From: Amborella trichopoda
Taxonomy: Eukaryota > Streptophyta > Magnoliopsida > Amborellales > Amborellaceae
Length of the DNA: 64,000 nt
Direction of reading: 5' to 3'
Assembly (NCBI RefSeq): GCF_000471905.2
Contig: NW_006496477.1
Coordinates: 227,156 to 291,155, forward strand
How positions within the stretch are numbered: position 1 is the stretch's first letter; every line of letters starts with the position of its first letter. Position numbers and translations under genes: made by a program. Below, piece after piece: positions 10,531 through 21,839 of the stretch. Under the pieces are notes generated by a model that did not search any database, was not told the origin of the DNA, and worked only from the letters and a program-made list of their open reading frames with translations.

Positions 10531-11337
10531 TTCTCCTTCCTCTCTCCTTTATTCTCTTGTCTCTCACACTTTTCTCTTCCTTTCTTCCCCCTCCTTCCTT
10601 CTATTCCCTTCTTCTGTTATTTCATTTCTTATTCTTTCCTTATGACCTTCATGCTGTTATTCTTTCATTTGATCAAGAGGGATCAAGGTTAGCCTCTAAT
10701 GGTAGTCCTATCGTCTAGCCATAATGTTGTTGTGTCAAAATTACTCGGTCCGCTTTATTGCCACGACAGACTAACCATCGTTCCTAGCTAGTCGGTATCA
10801 ATAATGACGTCTAGTAGTAATCATGTGAGCCGGTCTGAGTTACCGAGCCTATTTTGCTACCACGTCAGGCCAGTTATTCACCAGCTTAGTCACTGCCTTG
10901 ATCTTCTCTCTCAGTCGAATTCTTCTCTCCCCCATCTTTCTTCTCTTATTCTTCTCCTCTTCTTTTGAATGCACCTGCTTTTGTACGTTCACCAAAGAGG
11001 AAAAGGTGAGGTCCGACCACCTATCTTATAACCTTTGCCATATGTGTGCGATTGCAGAAAACAAAAGAATACAAGCTAAAGGAGGCGATTCCGAACCAGT
11101 TTTATTACTAGGAGGCTTTCTTTGTGATCTAAGAGGGTGTCCATGCGAGCCAGCCCTAGTAAGTCCTGAACCCACTTTAAATTCCTCTCTCACCGATTGA
11201 TAACACCTGCCCCCGTTCTCGAACGAGGTTCCCGAGAGAGCAATCTCAAAAACATCTCGGGTCTTCCCTCAAAACCCGAGATGCGTGCCACTCGATTGTC
11301 AAAAGATCCGGAGGGTGAGATCGAGGCACCTAACCAC

Positions 11338-12370
11338 ATGCAGCACTGACCACGGCTGTGCAGTTTAAAGTCATGCAACATATACCATGGTTGTGCAGTT
11401 TAGGGTCATGCAGCATGGACTACGACTGTGCAGTTTAGGGTCATGCAGCATGGACCACTGTTGTGTAGTTTAAGGTCATGCAGCATGGACCATGGTTGTG
11501 CAGCTTAAGGTCATGCAGATTGACCACGGCTGTGCAGTTTAAGGTCATCCAGCATGGACTACAGCTATGCAATTTAAGGTCATGCAGCAAGGACCATTGT
11601 GTGGGTGGCCATGTAGGTGAAGCTGCATGGGGAATAGGTTTGTGGATAGCAATCTGACTCCCTGGTGATAAAGATAGTTAAGGCTATACACAAGCAAAGA
11701 GATTTAGATGAAGATGGTGGCCCTATGAGGAATGGCAAGCGGGAGCGAACTTCACGGGAGATTAAGAGGGTAAGTGTGATTCCTTGGGGATGATAAGTAA
11801 TGATGTGCATGTAACTCTGCTGAGAATGATAGGCCAGAGTACAGATGCAAGTACAGATGCAGCCCCACTGGTTGAAAGGATAAGAATATCCCTAGCTCCT
11901 TGGGGGTAGTGGGTCTCAATAGGATGTGACTCTTACTGGGGTGTTGGTGTGAAACAAACCTGTTGGGGATTGAAGGGGTAAGCATGAATCTTTTTTCTTT
12001 TGCATACACCTAACTCCACTAGGGATGTTGATGGAATACACTTGGCGAATAGGTGCATCCATTTCACAATTTAAAGTCATGTGTGTGGACTATCTGTCGG
12101 GCTATTTTATCATTTTACTACCAGGATGTGCATTACAGTTTTAAGGTCTTATAGCTCGGGCCATGGCTATACAGTTTAAAGTCATGCGGCTAGGACCATG
12201 CAATTTTAAAGTTGTGCAACAAGACCTCCTCTACGGTTTAGGGTCATATAGTTTGGACCATGTAGTTTAAGGTCATGCAACTAGACCATGGCTGTGCAAT
12301 TTAGGCTCATGCAACACGGACTAAGGCTGTGTAGTTTAAGGTCATGCAGCATGGACCATGGTGTGGGAAC
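11338..12370 (-). repeat. 37-bp minisatellite arrays of element 2
   Basis: Two blocks (11338-11600 and 12060-12370) of a plus-strand unit close to TGCAGTTTAAGGTCATGCAG followed by CATGGACCAYGGCTG. They are the reverse complement of the arrays at 6370-6970. The intervening 460 bp lacks the unit and contains repeated CTCCTTGGGG or CTCCCTGGTG words. The first array starts right at the junction with the element 1 LTR. Confidence 0.75.
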
Positions 12371-12539
12371 AATATGACTTCAGGGGGAATAGAGTCGTAA
12401 TTGGGGACTCGACTCCCGAAGGAGTGAGGCTGGGGTACAGGGAATGAACTTCTTGGGGATGCAAGACAAAGGTCCAGATGGGAGTGTCGTGACATGCATA
12501 TGGCGCTAAGTTTTGGATGGCTCTCACAGTGTTAGGCTC

Positions 12540-12800
12540 TTAATGAAGGGTGCACGACGTTAGCCACTTGGTGAGGCACACAATGTTAACTCCCGATGGG
12601 TATGCAGCATTAGCCTTAACGAAGCGCACGACGATGGCCTTTGGTGAAGGCGTGCGGCAATGGCCCTTAGAAAAGGTGCACGATGATAGCATCTTATGCA
12701 GCACATGGCGATTGCCTCTGGGTGAAGCATGCAGCGATAGCCCTTGACGAAGGCATGCGGCAATATCATCTTATACAGCGCATGGCGATTGCCCCTCGAG
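12540..12800 (+). repeat. Minisatellite with the GCACGRYGATRGC motif (element 2, 3' UTR)
   Basis: Seven or more degenerate units of about 30-35 bp contain words such as GCACGACGATGGCCTT, GCACGATGATAGCATCT and GCATGGCGATTGCC. The same motif builds the minisatellite in the LTR of element 2 (21840-22450); for example GCACGATGATAGC occurs in both. It is absent from element 1. Frames crossing it are low-complexity artefacts. Confidence 0.7.
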
Positions 12801-12879
12801 TCTCGGGCATGGCCCGCTCCGACCTGGTCTCGTTCCCATCAGAAGCTGGGGACTGGAGCATCATTTCAAACTTGTGAGG

Positions 12880-13560
12880 GGCAGTTTGTGGCACTGCTAA
12901 GTATAAAAGGGGGAAAACCTCATTTTACTGTTTTACCGAAGGGTAAAACATTTGAAGAGAGTTTTAGAGAGAGAGAAAGAGAGTCAGAGCTTTCTTCGAG
13001 AGTTTCTCGGCTAGAGTTTTCCTAGCCTAAATTTGCAGTAGAACAGCCTTCAAAAGCTTTTCTAGCAAGCTTCAGCAGATCGTGGGCTTTTGTAGCGTGC
13101 TTGCAGGTGTTTTCAAAAGGTGTCAAGGCTCTCCTGAGCAGGGAAGAGGGGCTTCTCAGGGGCTCACCGAGACCTTTCCAGTGAAGCTGCAGGAGTCGCA
13201 GTGGTGTTTGGTCGGAGCTGTGGTGCTTTTCCAATAGTCTCGAGGTTGAAGGAGAGGTAGCAAAGAAGTCAGGGGAGCTGACGATCCTCTAGTTATCAGA
13301 AGAAGAAAGAGAAGCAACAGTGGGTTCACCGAAAAACTCAATGGGATTCCAGTGAGTTTGTGGAGAACTCCTGAAGTGCAAAAATAGGGAGAAGGGAAAT
13401 CTGAAAGGTTATGGGGAAACTTTCTGGGGATTCTGGTGTTTTTCAGTAGTCCCGGCAACAAGTGGTAGGCAGGGAGGCATTTTTCGGTGAATAGGAGTGA
13501 GTTCCCGGTGAGAAGAGGTAGCACCGGCGAGAACTCGAAGTGTCATAGGCTTGCAATGGT
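12880..13560 (+). other. Conserved block of element 2 around the antisense promoter
   Basis: Counterpart of 4990-5580 in inverted orientation. Read on the plus strand it would be a promoter followed by a 5' leader: TATA box at 12902, then GAGAGAGAGAAAGAGAG near 12967-12988, then a leader of about 600 bp rich in G and A. No recognisable coding motif. Confidence 0.5.
12902..12910 (+). promoter_or_regulatory. Putative promoter antisense to Tat element 2
   Basis: TATAAAAGG on the plus strand, opposite to the direction of the element. A GA-rich leader starts about 60 bp downstream, and the extra ORF region (13760-14930) lies on the same strand further down. The block is conserved in element 1 (minus strand 5507-5491). 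Antisense extra ORFs with their own transcription are known in some Tat elements, so a real promoter is plausible. No transcript evidence can be seen here. Confidence 0.5.
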
Positions 13561-13757
13561 CAGGAGATGAAGGGTTGTGAGATGGCGAATGGTCGCCTTT
13601 CACACGCATGGCGTCAGGCCACATCACGCTTGTTAGGTTGCGTGCCCAGATTTCAAGGGACGTGGTACACCGCATGTGAGACACATGCGATTAGCTGGAG
13701 CGCAGGCAGCGTTAAGTGCTTTACTTCGGCAGACGGCGATAGCCCCTTGGTCCCGAG

Positions 13758-14930
13758 ATGGCGATAGTTCTACTTTCAAGTTTTTGTTTACGCATAGTCA
13801 GTGGTCGGGTAGAAGCCTCTCAATCAGATGTCATCCAGGCAATCGACCAAGGTTTCGAAAGTTCCCAGAATGCAAGTCTCTTCAAAAAAGGACCTTATCG
13901 TCATCTAGGACGAATAGCCTCCCATTGTTGGGATCGAACCACATCCTTCATCTCAACCTGTTATTTCTAGGGGCGAGGATGAGCCGTTGACTTTTTGCAA
14001 CCTGATAGTAATGGGCAACAGGGCGATTTCTCTTGCAACCTTGAGAGAGGGACTTATGTTTCTTACTCAAAGGGAACTTATCATTGGTGCAGCTTTTGTA
14101 GTCACCTCTTTCTCGGGGCAAGTTGTTCCATCCTCTCATTTGGCGCACATGCGGTGGCTTTATCATATCACATGCCAAGATGCCTTTCCCTGTATAGGTT
14201 ACTAGGCTCAATCGCCGTAATGTCTCCAAGGACCATGGGTGTGACCTTCTCAGAGCCGCTTATCAACTTTTCAACCAAGCTTCTTTCTTCGAGTTGATCG
14301 CTTTCCTACTTTTGATGAAGAGGCTGATGGACAACCTAATAGACCCGACATCCCTCGTGCAGACTTGTTCAAAAAGAAGGTGACTGAAGTGGCTCAACAA
14401 GCTAGGGAAGTTCTGGATTTAAAAGAATCAGCTTCTATTCGAAAATATCCTTCTATCAGGCCTTTACTTAGACTCTTCCCTGGGCCTTTGATAGTTTCAC
14501 ATGTTGTGACAGTGCACCTGGGTAACCTTAAAACCACCTTAAAACTAAATTTCTCATGCGACAGTTCGTTCACTCGAATTTTGAGAGCTTGCCTTCAGAG
14601 GTTCCTTCGATATCTAAGGTAATCATATGTTTTGAAAACAAAGATGACATAGCAATTCTTGAGCGGAACATCAATGATTTGGAAGGCCTAATTGCTACGA
14701 CCCATGAGGAAGGAAGAGACATGTTTTCACCTCAGCTAGTACGAGGAGAATACCCCCTTTGGTTATTAAGTTTGCCCTCCTCTAGGCGGCAACTATGAAG
14801 GACGGCATCAAGTGGACACAACAGGACTCTTACTTGCTCAGTCTTGAGGCTTGAGTGAACACTCTCGTTTATAACTATTTGTAAGCAAATTCTTGGTATT
14901 GATAATGTTGACAATTGCATGAATTTTTGG
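13758..14930 (+). pseudogene. Antisense extra ORF region of Tat element 2 (broken)
   Basis: On the strand opposite to the element, between protease and the 3' repeat region, several open stretches look coding: RVEASQSDVIQAIDQGFE (about 13809-13862), ISLATLREGLMFLTQREL (about 14026-14078), and DLFKKKVTEVAQQAREVLDL (about 14362-14421) with an amphipathic helical look. The position, after pol and antisense, fits the additional ORFs known from Tat-lineage elements. I do not recognise a named domain with certainty; a plant-mobile-domain relative is possible but unproven. The region is broken and no single frame spans it. Confidence 0.45.
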
Positions 14931-15225
14931 CCTTATGAATGAAATGTCACTCATTTTCTTAGAGTGTTGTGTGACTCTTTTATTCTTCCTTCTCTTTTTG
15001 TTTTATTTCTTTCACCCCTTGTTAGTGTGAGATGAAAAATAATATCCCACCCCTTGCTTTTCCTTTTTGACCGCCTACCTTGGCTTCAATGATCGCGAAT
15101 GGGGGAGCAGCTGCTTCCTCACCCCTTAGTGTTTGATTGGACAAGGGTTCATAATTCATGGTTCTCATGATTTGGTGAGCTTGTTCGCTATAAATACTCC
15201 AATCTTTGGGAGCCTTGGCTTTGAT
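14931..15225. other. Element 2 region where reverse transcriptase, RNase H and integrase would be expected
   Basis: In the direction of the element this lies just after the protease-linker frame. No reverse transcriptase, RNase H or integrase motif can be read in any frame between 15226 and 13980, so this part of pol appears to be missing. The sequence here is unremarkable, with a short T- and C-rich stretch near 14960-15060. Confidence 0.5.
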
Positions 15226-15801
15226 TCAAGGTGCATTGCATTTGAGCTTGTCATAAGTCTTAGTCTCAAGGAAGAACTCCTTCAAGTGTTTTGAAGCGAC
15301 GCGCATAACCTTCAATTGATTCTGGAGGCTACGGACCTCTCTTCTCAGCTCTGTCGTGGGGTCTTGTTCCTGAGAGCCGGAGGGCTGCCTCTTATCGACA
15401 TGTACCTCTTCGGAAGCCTTTAAGAGATGTAAGACGTTCTTTTGGCTGCTGGTGATCCCCTTGTTCCAAGAGGATGGAATTTGGAGTACCCTCCTTAGTG
15501 GTTGGTGTGTAAATTCTGCTTCTAAAAGAGCAATGGGGACATGCAGAACCTTTTGTTGGTCCGGCATATAGGCACCCCTCGGTGCTGGAAGGTCTACCTC
15601 CAAGGCTTCCTCAGTCTTAGAAGTTACTTCTAGCTCGCCATTTTGTTCTGGCGAATTAGAAGCAGAGGTAGAGGGGGAAGATTTGTCTTCGAGAGAAGGC
15701 ACCATGACCTCGAAGAGGTGACAAGGTATACTTGGGTAGATAGGAGTCAAAGGGAGGGTTTTGTCTTGTCTTTCCTCCTCTTTGAACATGTCTGTAATCA
15801 T
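15226..15801 (-). pseudogene. Tat element 2: linker after protease with a coiled-coil-like end (fossil)
   Basis: A minus-strand frame of 191 codons that continues the protease region. It starts MITDMFKEEERQDKTLPL, has a serine- and glutamate-rich middle, and ends in a heptad-like stretch TTELRREVRSLQNQLKVM (about 15350-15297). In Tat elements a linker of this kind connects protease with reverse transcriptase, but the coiled-coil end is not something I can place with confidence. Part of a broken element. Confidence 0.5.
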
Positions 15802-15829
15802 TCGTCCCAGATCTTCAACGTGATCATGA

Positions 15830-16683
15830 GATAAGGGTCATGTCTCTCTCACAGGCTTTCAATCATCATCCTTTGACTTTTCTGGTACTGGAAGGTCTGT
15901 GAAATAATACTTAGCGTCATCATAATGAGTTTTGGCTATAACGAACGGTCTTTTATCAGCATAGACTGTGTGTTGTCTCCCATCTCGGATGTACTTGAAG
16001 CATTGGTGAAGCGTGGAAGGAACCACCCCTTGATCATGAAGCTAAGGGCGGCCAAGCAGAATGATGTAAGATGTATCAGTGTCGATCACGTGGAACTGGG
16101 CGTAATCGTTGAGTTCACCAATCTTGAGGCGAAGTCGCACTGTGCCAGCTAGCTTTTCTCTTGATTAGTTGAACCCTTGCATGGTGATGTGGGTAGGAGT
16201 GAGGTCGTCAGACCTTAATCCCAATCGGATGAGGATCCTTCTTGGGATCAAGTTGACTATTGACCCTACATCCAGTATTATCCGGTTGATAGCGTAGGCA
16301 TGTAGTTCACCATTCACAAAGAGGGAGAAATTGTGGAATTTGCCTCCCAATTGAATATCGTCTTTGGAAAAGGCGATTGACAAGTACCCACTCAGGATGG
16401 ATGGGTCAACCTCAATAGGCTCCACTTCAGTCTCGTATACCTCTGAGTTAAAAAGAGCTTGCACCAGGGCTGTACGATAGTCTCTAGACAATAGAAGGGC
16501 ATCATAGATACTTAGAAGGGCTGGAAGCTTTCTTAAGTGTCCAATTACATCGTATTTCACTTTATCCTCATTAGTCTTATGCGCTCTCGATCCAGTCACT
16601 GATGTAGGTGGTAGGGTAGACTTAAGAATAGGTTTTGGTTGAGTCTTGGTTTGTGACACTGGCTGACTTTGTTGTTCAGCCAA
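15830..16683 (-). pseudogene. Tat element 2: aspartic protease (fossil)
   Basis: The frame 16683-16165 contains the flap-side features of retropepsin-like proteases: a substrate strand INRIILDVGSIVNLIPRRIL (about 16289-16230) with the catalytic D-x-G neighbourhood, then LIRLGL and the QGFN strand. Downstream in the same direction comes the second hydrophobic block, with YIILLGRPWLH (about 16078-16046) and VPSTLHQCFKYI (about 16027-15992), a segment typical of Tat proteases before the reverse transcriptase. The enzyme would release Gag and Pol proteins inside the particle. Part of a broken element. Confidence 0.7.
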
Positions 16684-16999
16684 TGTGGTTTGGGTTGATG
16701 GGAAGGCAATAGGTATTTGTATTAGGGATGTAGAGGTTTGAGTTTGAGGCTTAGAGAAAAGTAACGGATCAGGAAACTGGAGGACCTTGAGCTTTTGAGG
16801 TGTGGGCTATAGCTTCTTCCCTGATCCCAAGTTCATTTGCCCCGTGCTGGATGGTACTTCCAAGATCTGCACCATGTGGGAGGCCTCTTTGGAAGAGGAG
16901 CTTGAGGGTGGCTCTGTCTTGGCTTGGGTCTACAGGGCATCGGTGACTGTCAAGAATCCAACTGCCTTGGCCAGCCTCTCTCTTAGGCGCTTTTGCTAT

Positions 17000-19900
17000 G
17001 ACCTGCTGAGACTGGAGCTTTCGAGCTCTCTGTGTAGAGTGTCAAAGTCTGGGCACTGTGGAAGAAATAGAAGAGGAGGGAGAAGAAAAAGAGTTAGAAT
17101 GTTCCAAGCAGCTTTTTATGTCGTCGCCTGAATTGGATGTGTGTAGGGGGTATTTTAGGTCTTGCCCTGGCTTTGACCATTGTGGGGTAATTTTAGCGTC
17201 ATCACCCATATTGGATGACTCCCGAGCTGTTGATAACTCAGGGACGTCTGTCTGATTGGGCGACAGGGTAAGGCGAGCTGCGCCTGTAAGGTTAATAGTG
17301 CAGGAAGGGGCATGAGAAATTCTTCCTCGACTGGTGGCTGAGGGAGATGATTCCTTCGGCAAGCAGACCTGGGAGCCCGTCTACTTTTCGATCCTTGAGG
17401 AGGGGTTTGGTTCACCCTATCGGGTTGATGAGTAGTCCTAGCTCGGTGGACTGCCTCACGCTTTAGGGATTTGAGCCTACTTCACTCATGGCTAACTTCC
17501 CAAGGCTGAGAGATCGAGGGCTCTGAAGGGTCCAGTGTATGCTCATAAGGGACCTATAGTGGGGCTTCCTCTTGAATGGGAGTGGCGGCTTGGAAGAAGT
17601 GCTCTGGGAGAACGATGCAAATGATGTGGCCTTCTTGTACCTTCTGAGTGACTATAGCTTCGAACATGCAGCATTCCTTCAGCTCGTGGCCCCATACTTG
17701 GTGATATGGCACCAGAGGATTTCCGTATCCTAGGCAAGGCGCTTAGCTTGCCTGACGGGCTTGGGAGTGATGAGACCCTGTTGAATCATTGTCTCGAAGA
17801 GGGCTTGCAGAGGGTCTAGCTCAGTGCTTCCCGGGGCTTGTGTCGAGAGTTCTTCTTGCACTAGTGGAAGAGGGACTTGAGGGTGTCCTTCTGGGTTACC
17901 ACGAGCTTCCTGGCATTGCTGCATCTTCTTCATTGCTGCATCTTCTTTACCAAGATTTCATGGAAGCTAGTGCATTCGCTCACATCATGATCTCGTATCA
18001 GATGATACGAGAACCAAAGGTTATCAGTTCCTGGGGGCAGGAACTTCGACTGCCTTGTCGACTTTGGCGTGATGTGTCCCTCTTCAAGCATTATGGAAAA
18101 TAGTGCTTGAAGGATGGCGGGTGCCCCATCATCTTCTTGTATTGTCACTATGTGAGAAGCCTCAGTTTCCCAGAATACTTTCTTTAACTCTTCAAGCTTT
18201 ATCTGACCCTTGTTAATAAGGGCTTCTATAGTGTAGTTGAGCTTATAACAATCCTGAGTGGGGTGGCGTACTTTCCTATGGTAGGCACAGTACCTCTCGT
18301 GCATCTCCTATCCAGCTTGTTCTGGAGTGCTAACCTCCGACAGCGGGATCATGTTTTTCTTCAGTAATAGTCGAAGTAATGCAGGAGTCCACTCCTTATC
18401 GAAGGGGTACACCTTATTCTGGTGCTGAGTCCAGAAATCACTTCGCTTTATGTTTTTGGGAGGCGGGACCTTGTTGTAAGACTGCTGCTTGCCCTTGGCC
18501 AGACGCGTTTGTGGCTTGGAGAGGTCCAAGGTTTGAGGGACGGCATTCTTAGTATCAGTCACAATGACAGCCACACTAATCACCGCTTTCTGCTAGTTGC
18601 CCCGATTGTTGGAGCGGGAGTTCAAGCTAGAGGGTTTCTGATGGGATCCGTCATGGAGATGAGCTATGACATGGAGGGTGGATTGAAAGCCTCGACATGC
18701 AGAGCGATCTTAGGAAGCATGTTCCGTATGTAGGTTTGGACAACTTCTTTTTCATTCATGGAGGTAGCATGAAAAGTTGTCACCTCTCTCCATCGGGCAA
18801 TGAACTTGTCAACTGGCTTACTAGGGTCTTGAGTCAGAGTGAGGAGCTTGATGGTTTCCACGTTCTTCTAGACTTCATAGAAGCGTTGGTAAAACAACTG
18901 CTCCATTTCCTGCCAGGTGTGCACCAAGTTTGGAGGAAGTCGAGCATACTACTTGGAAGGCTGGCCCTTCGAGGGTCTCGACGAACTGACAGAGGAGGAG
19001 TCACACGTCAATTGCTGCCTCTCGACAGGCCACTTGGAAGTGGGCAGTATGCTAGTGTGGGGACTTGGTACCATTGAACAGGGGGAGTTTCCCTTTTTGA
19101 TAGTTCAGGGAAAATGGCACTTGGTCAATGTACAAGGGGTACGACTTCTAGTAGAGCGGCGCCTCTTGCATGTATGGGATCTTGTTCTTGAGGTTATGAG
19201 CCACCATGGCATTTATGTCGGTCTGGAAAACCCCGCGGGAAGGAGAGCTATCTTGGGAGACCGGTGGGGGATTTTGCCTGGGAACTGTGTCTTCGCCAGA
19301 TAGGGAATCGGTCTCATGATAAGAAGAAGGGGATCTGAAGGCTTCTAAATGTTCCATCTTTTTGAGGATGGACTGCATCATTACCTTGAACATGTTCGTC
19401 CGCTATACTTGGGCGTTGCCTGGCTCGTTAATCACCATGACACTGATCATTTCTTCTCGAAGGTCAGAGCCGGGTGAAGTAATGGATGGCTGGGGTTGGC
19501 AAGTCTTGTGTGGCAAGTCAGTCTGCAGGGGCTCAGCATGCCCCAACTGGACTCGAGCCTTGTACGTTGACCTTATGAGGACGGGTTCTCGACGGTCTTG
19601 GGACCATGGCTTTTGGGCAGTGATCACCGAACAGTAGTCTTGGACCTACTCAGGTTCTGAAAACTGCAGAGGGAAGAAAGGATTATGAGGCAGGAGATCA
19701 CCAAAGGTGGTAACCTCAACTGCCTTGGGGGTTTCTTTGGTCAGAATCTACAGACCTTTCTTCTGCTTGATCCTGAGGCGGTTATGGACTCTTTCCATAA
19801 TCGAGCCTGAGGCTTGAACTGCCCTGCTTTTCTTGAGTAGGCGAGGGTCGTGTTTATTAGCTGGAGCAAAGAATGGGGTCTAAGGACAGGGGGCAACCTG

Positions 19901-20900
19901 GGTCACTACCTTGAAGGTTGGAGGCTCCTGTCTGACATCAGGTTGTTCCCCCAAAATCCTTTGTGGGGCCCGGGTGCACAACTGACCTGAGGCTGGCTCA
20001 AGATGATACTCTTAGGGAAGACCTTTTAGTACTAGGTCTCGAGTTGCTTGCTAGGTGAGAGAGGAGTGATAGAAGAAGGAGCTGGTTCATGACCCTGCCT
20101 GAGCTGGGATCGGGGAGAACCTGCAAAGCCTGTGCATGTGCACCTTTTGGGTTAGCCGTCCGGGTGACTTGGGGGTCAGCCTGGGTTTGCTCAACTGGTT
20201 TGACTTTAGGAGGTCGAGACCCATGAGCTTGTGTTTGTGAGGGACCAGGTAGAAGCCCATCTCTCACAGGTGAAGCTGTGTGTGGCGAGAGGGAGGACAA
20301 AGTGGTCAACCCTCATGTGCTCGAGCTAACGCCAAACTAGCGCTGCCCTGAGCTATGGGATGCATGGCATGCGCAAGGTTTGGCCCGAGAAGGCCTAGCC
20401 CTGAACACAAGTTCGAGGCAGCATGAAAGTTGCCCTGAGGTGTGGCTCGAGTGGTTGGACCATGAGCTCTTAGGTGTGTGCGTGGGGTGGACACCCTAGA
20501 ATTTCCGCCTCCGTGTGTCGAGCCTCCAGGTGTAGACGTTTGGGGTAGTGAAGGAGTTCGCGGGGTAGCCTTGTGGCGACCCTCAGAAGTGATGGCAACT
20601 CGATTGCCTTTCGTGAGAGTGGACAGGGCAGCCTTCCGGCATACTCCAGCAATATGATTGGCAAGGGACTTGCTAATAGCAGGGTGGGTGTTGTGTACGG
20701 TAGCAGATGTGCTACCAATGCAAGGGGCCTTGATGGAGGGTCCACCAGGGCAAGGAAGCAGGGAGTCAGGGACCTTTAAGTCCCTTCTCGCACCAACCCA
20801 AGAAAGAACTTGGGAGCCAGACAGTGAGTCCTAACTCAAAAGGAGTATAGGGAATGAAGCTTCAGCAGTTTGCTTCCCTGGGACAGTTGCGAGTGCGGGG
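17000..20900 (-). pseudogene. Tat element 2: gag region (fossil)
   Basis: A gag region of about 4 kb on the minus strand. Recognisable pieces are the capsid-like core around 18861-18664, with LTQDPSKPVDKFIARWREV and VVQTYIRNMLPKIA, and a nucleocapsid-like segment around 18290-18250 reading YCAYHRKVRHPTQDCYKL, which matches the Tat pattern of a C/H-rich FCxFH-x-GHxTxDC knuckle. A second such module is suggested near 17940-18000. Upstream (20900-19150) the frames are proline- and serine-rich and look like spacer sequence. The region is broken in many places. Confidence 0.65.
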
Positions 20901-21019
20901 ATAAGAAAGTCCCCGACTTGGATGAACGGGTTGAATAACCCAAGTGCCATAGAAAGTAGTGCAGAAGGTAAAAGAAGATATTGATCAAAAAAGAGAAAAC
21001 CGATGAAGGGATAATAAGT

Positions 21020-21036
21020 CCCTAGTGGAGTCGCCA
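21020..21036 (-). other. Primer-binding site of Tat element 2 (tRNA-Arg type)
   Basis: Read on the minus strand the sequence is TGGCGACTCCACTAGGG, starting two bases after the LTR end (CACCTAACCA plus GCT). It is complementary to the 3' end expected for a plant tRNA-Arg whose acceptor stem ends GGAGTCG plus CCA. tRNA-Arg priming is known in Ogre/Tat elements. This site fixes the orientation of element 2 and the inner border of its 5' LTR. Confidence 0.75.
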
Positions 21037-21729
21037 AGCTGGTTAGGTGTCTCGATCTTGCCTCCCTGGATCTAAGTGATCGGGTGACATGTATCTCAGG
21101 TTTTTAGTGAACCCATGACTTGAGATCGCTCTCTCAAGAACCTTGCTCAAGAGCAAGGGCATGTATACCAACTGATGAGAGAGGAATTTGAGGTGGGTTA
21201 AAGACTTACTTAGGCTGACTCGCGTGAGCGCCCTCTTAGATGATGAAGAAAGCCCCCAGCAGCTTTAGTTTGTCCGAAATCGCCTCCCTTGACCTGCGAT
21301 CACCTTGTTTTTCTGCACAACATTACTACGGTTAATTTGCAAGACAAGTGGGCCGAAAGGCCCACCCTTGTCTATGGGCAATGCACATTCTCTTGGCTAA
21401 GAATGTGAAAAGTTAGAGTGATGAAGTGGAAGGTTCAAATAAAGATAGAAAAGAGAAGAGAACTTGATGAAGGGCAGAGACTAGTGTGACAACTGGAAAG
21501 TTACCGACTCAGAGTGGTAGCAAGATGGGCATGGTACTCGGGACCAACGTGATGGCAATACTATTAAAAACCAAAGCCGATAGGACTATCCCAATCTGAT
21601 GTGACAGCAAGACGGGCATAGTACTCAAGACTAACATACTGCTTGACAACCAGACTGTTACGGCAGTGATAGGCTGAGTCTACCCTCAGTCAAGTAAGAA
21701 GAGAAAAGAAGAAGAGAAGAAAAGGGAAT

Positions 21730-21730
<1 letters not shown>

Positions 21731-21762
<32 letters not shown>
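21731..21762 (+). repeat. (GA)n microsatellite
   Basis: About 16 GA units, inside the LTR of element 2. Confidence 0.95.
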
Positions 21763-21839
21763 AAGACGGCGAAGGGAGGAAGAATCCAGAAGGCAATGGG
21801 CCTCGTCGTTAGCATCATGAGAAGACACTACATCCCTTA

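Larger units (their letters stand above)
1591..11337 (+). mobile_element. Ty3/gypsy Tat-lineage element 1, 3' part (pol remnant, 3' UTR, 3' LTR)
   Basis: A plus-strand LTR retrotransposon fossil whose 5' half is absent from the window. Parts in order: the end of reverse transcriptase and RNase H (about 1628-2050), a second plant-Tat-type RNase H (about 2300-2554), integrase (about 2900-4057), a 4 kb repeat-rich 3' untranslated region (4058 to about 8300) and one LTR (about 8300-11337). The paired RNase H domains point to the Tat lineage; this is family knowledge applied to motifs I can read. The copy is clearly broken, with several lesions in pol, so it is old. Its LTR ends exactly where homology to the LTR of element 2 ends, which fixes the right border near 11337. 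Confidence 0.8.
8300..11337 (+). mobile_element. 3' LTR of Tat element 1 (about 3 kb)
   Basis: This region aligns with the reverse complement of 21037-23690. Matching landmarks are GCCAAGTTTCATCATAATC versus ACCAAGTTTCATCACATTC (near 8408 and 23590), CTCTAGCACCCTAAAATGGA (near 8485), the TATA region (9567-9574) and the end block from CACTTTAAATTCCTCTCTCA (near 11172) to GAGGCACCTAACCA (11322-11335). In element 2 the same end block is followed by the PBS, but here it is followed by unrelated sequence, so this is a 3' LTR and it ends at about 11337. The left border is uncertain by a few hundred bases. The LTR is broken up by repeat expansion. Confidence 0.75.
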
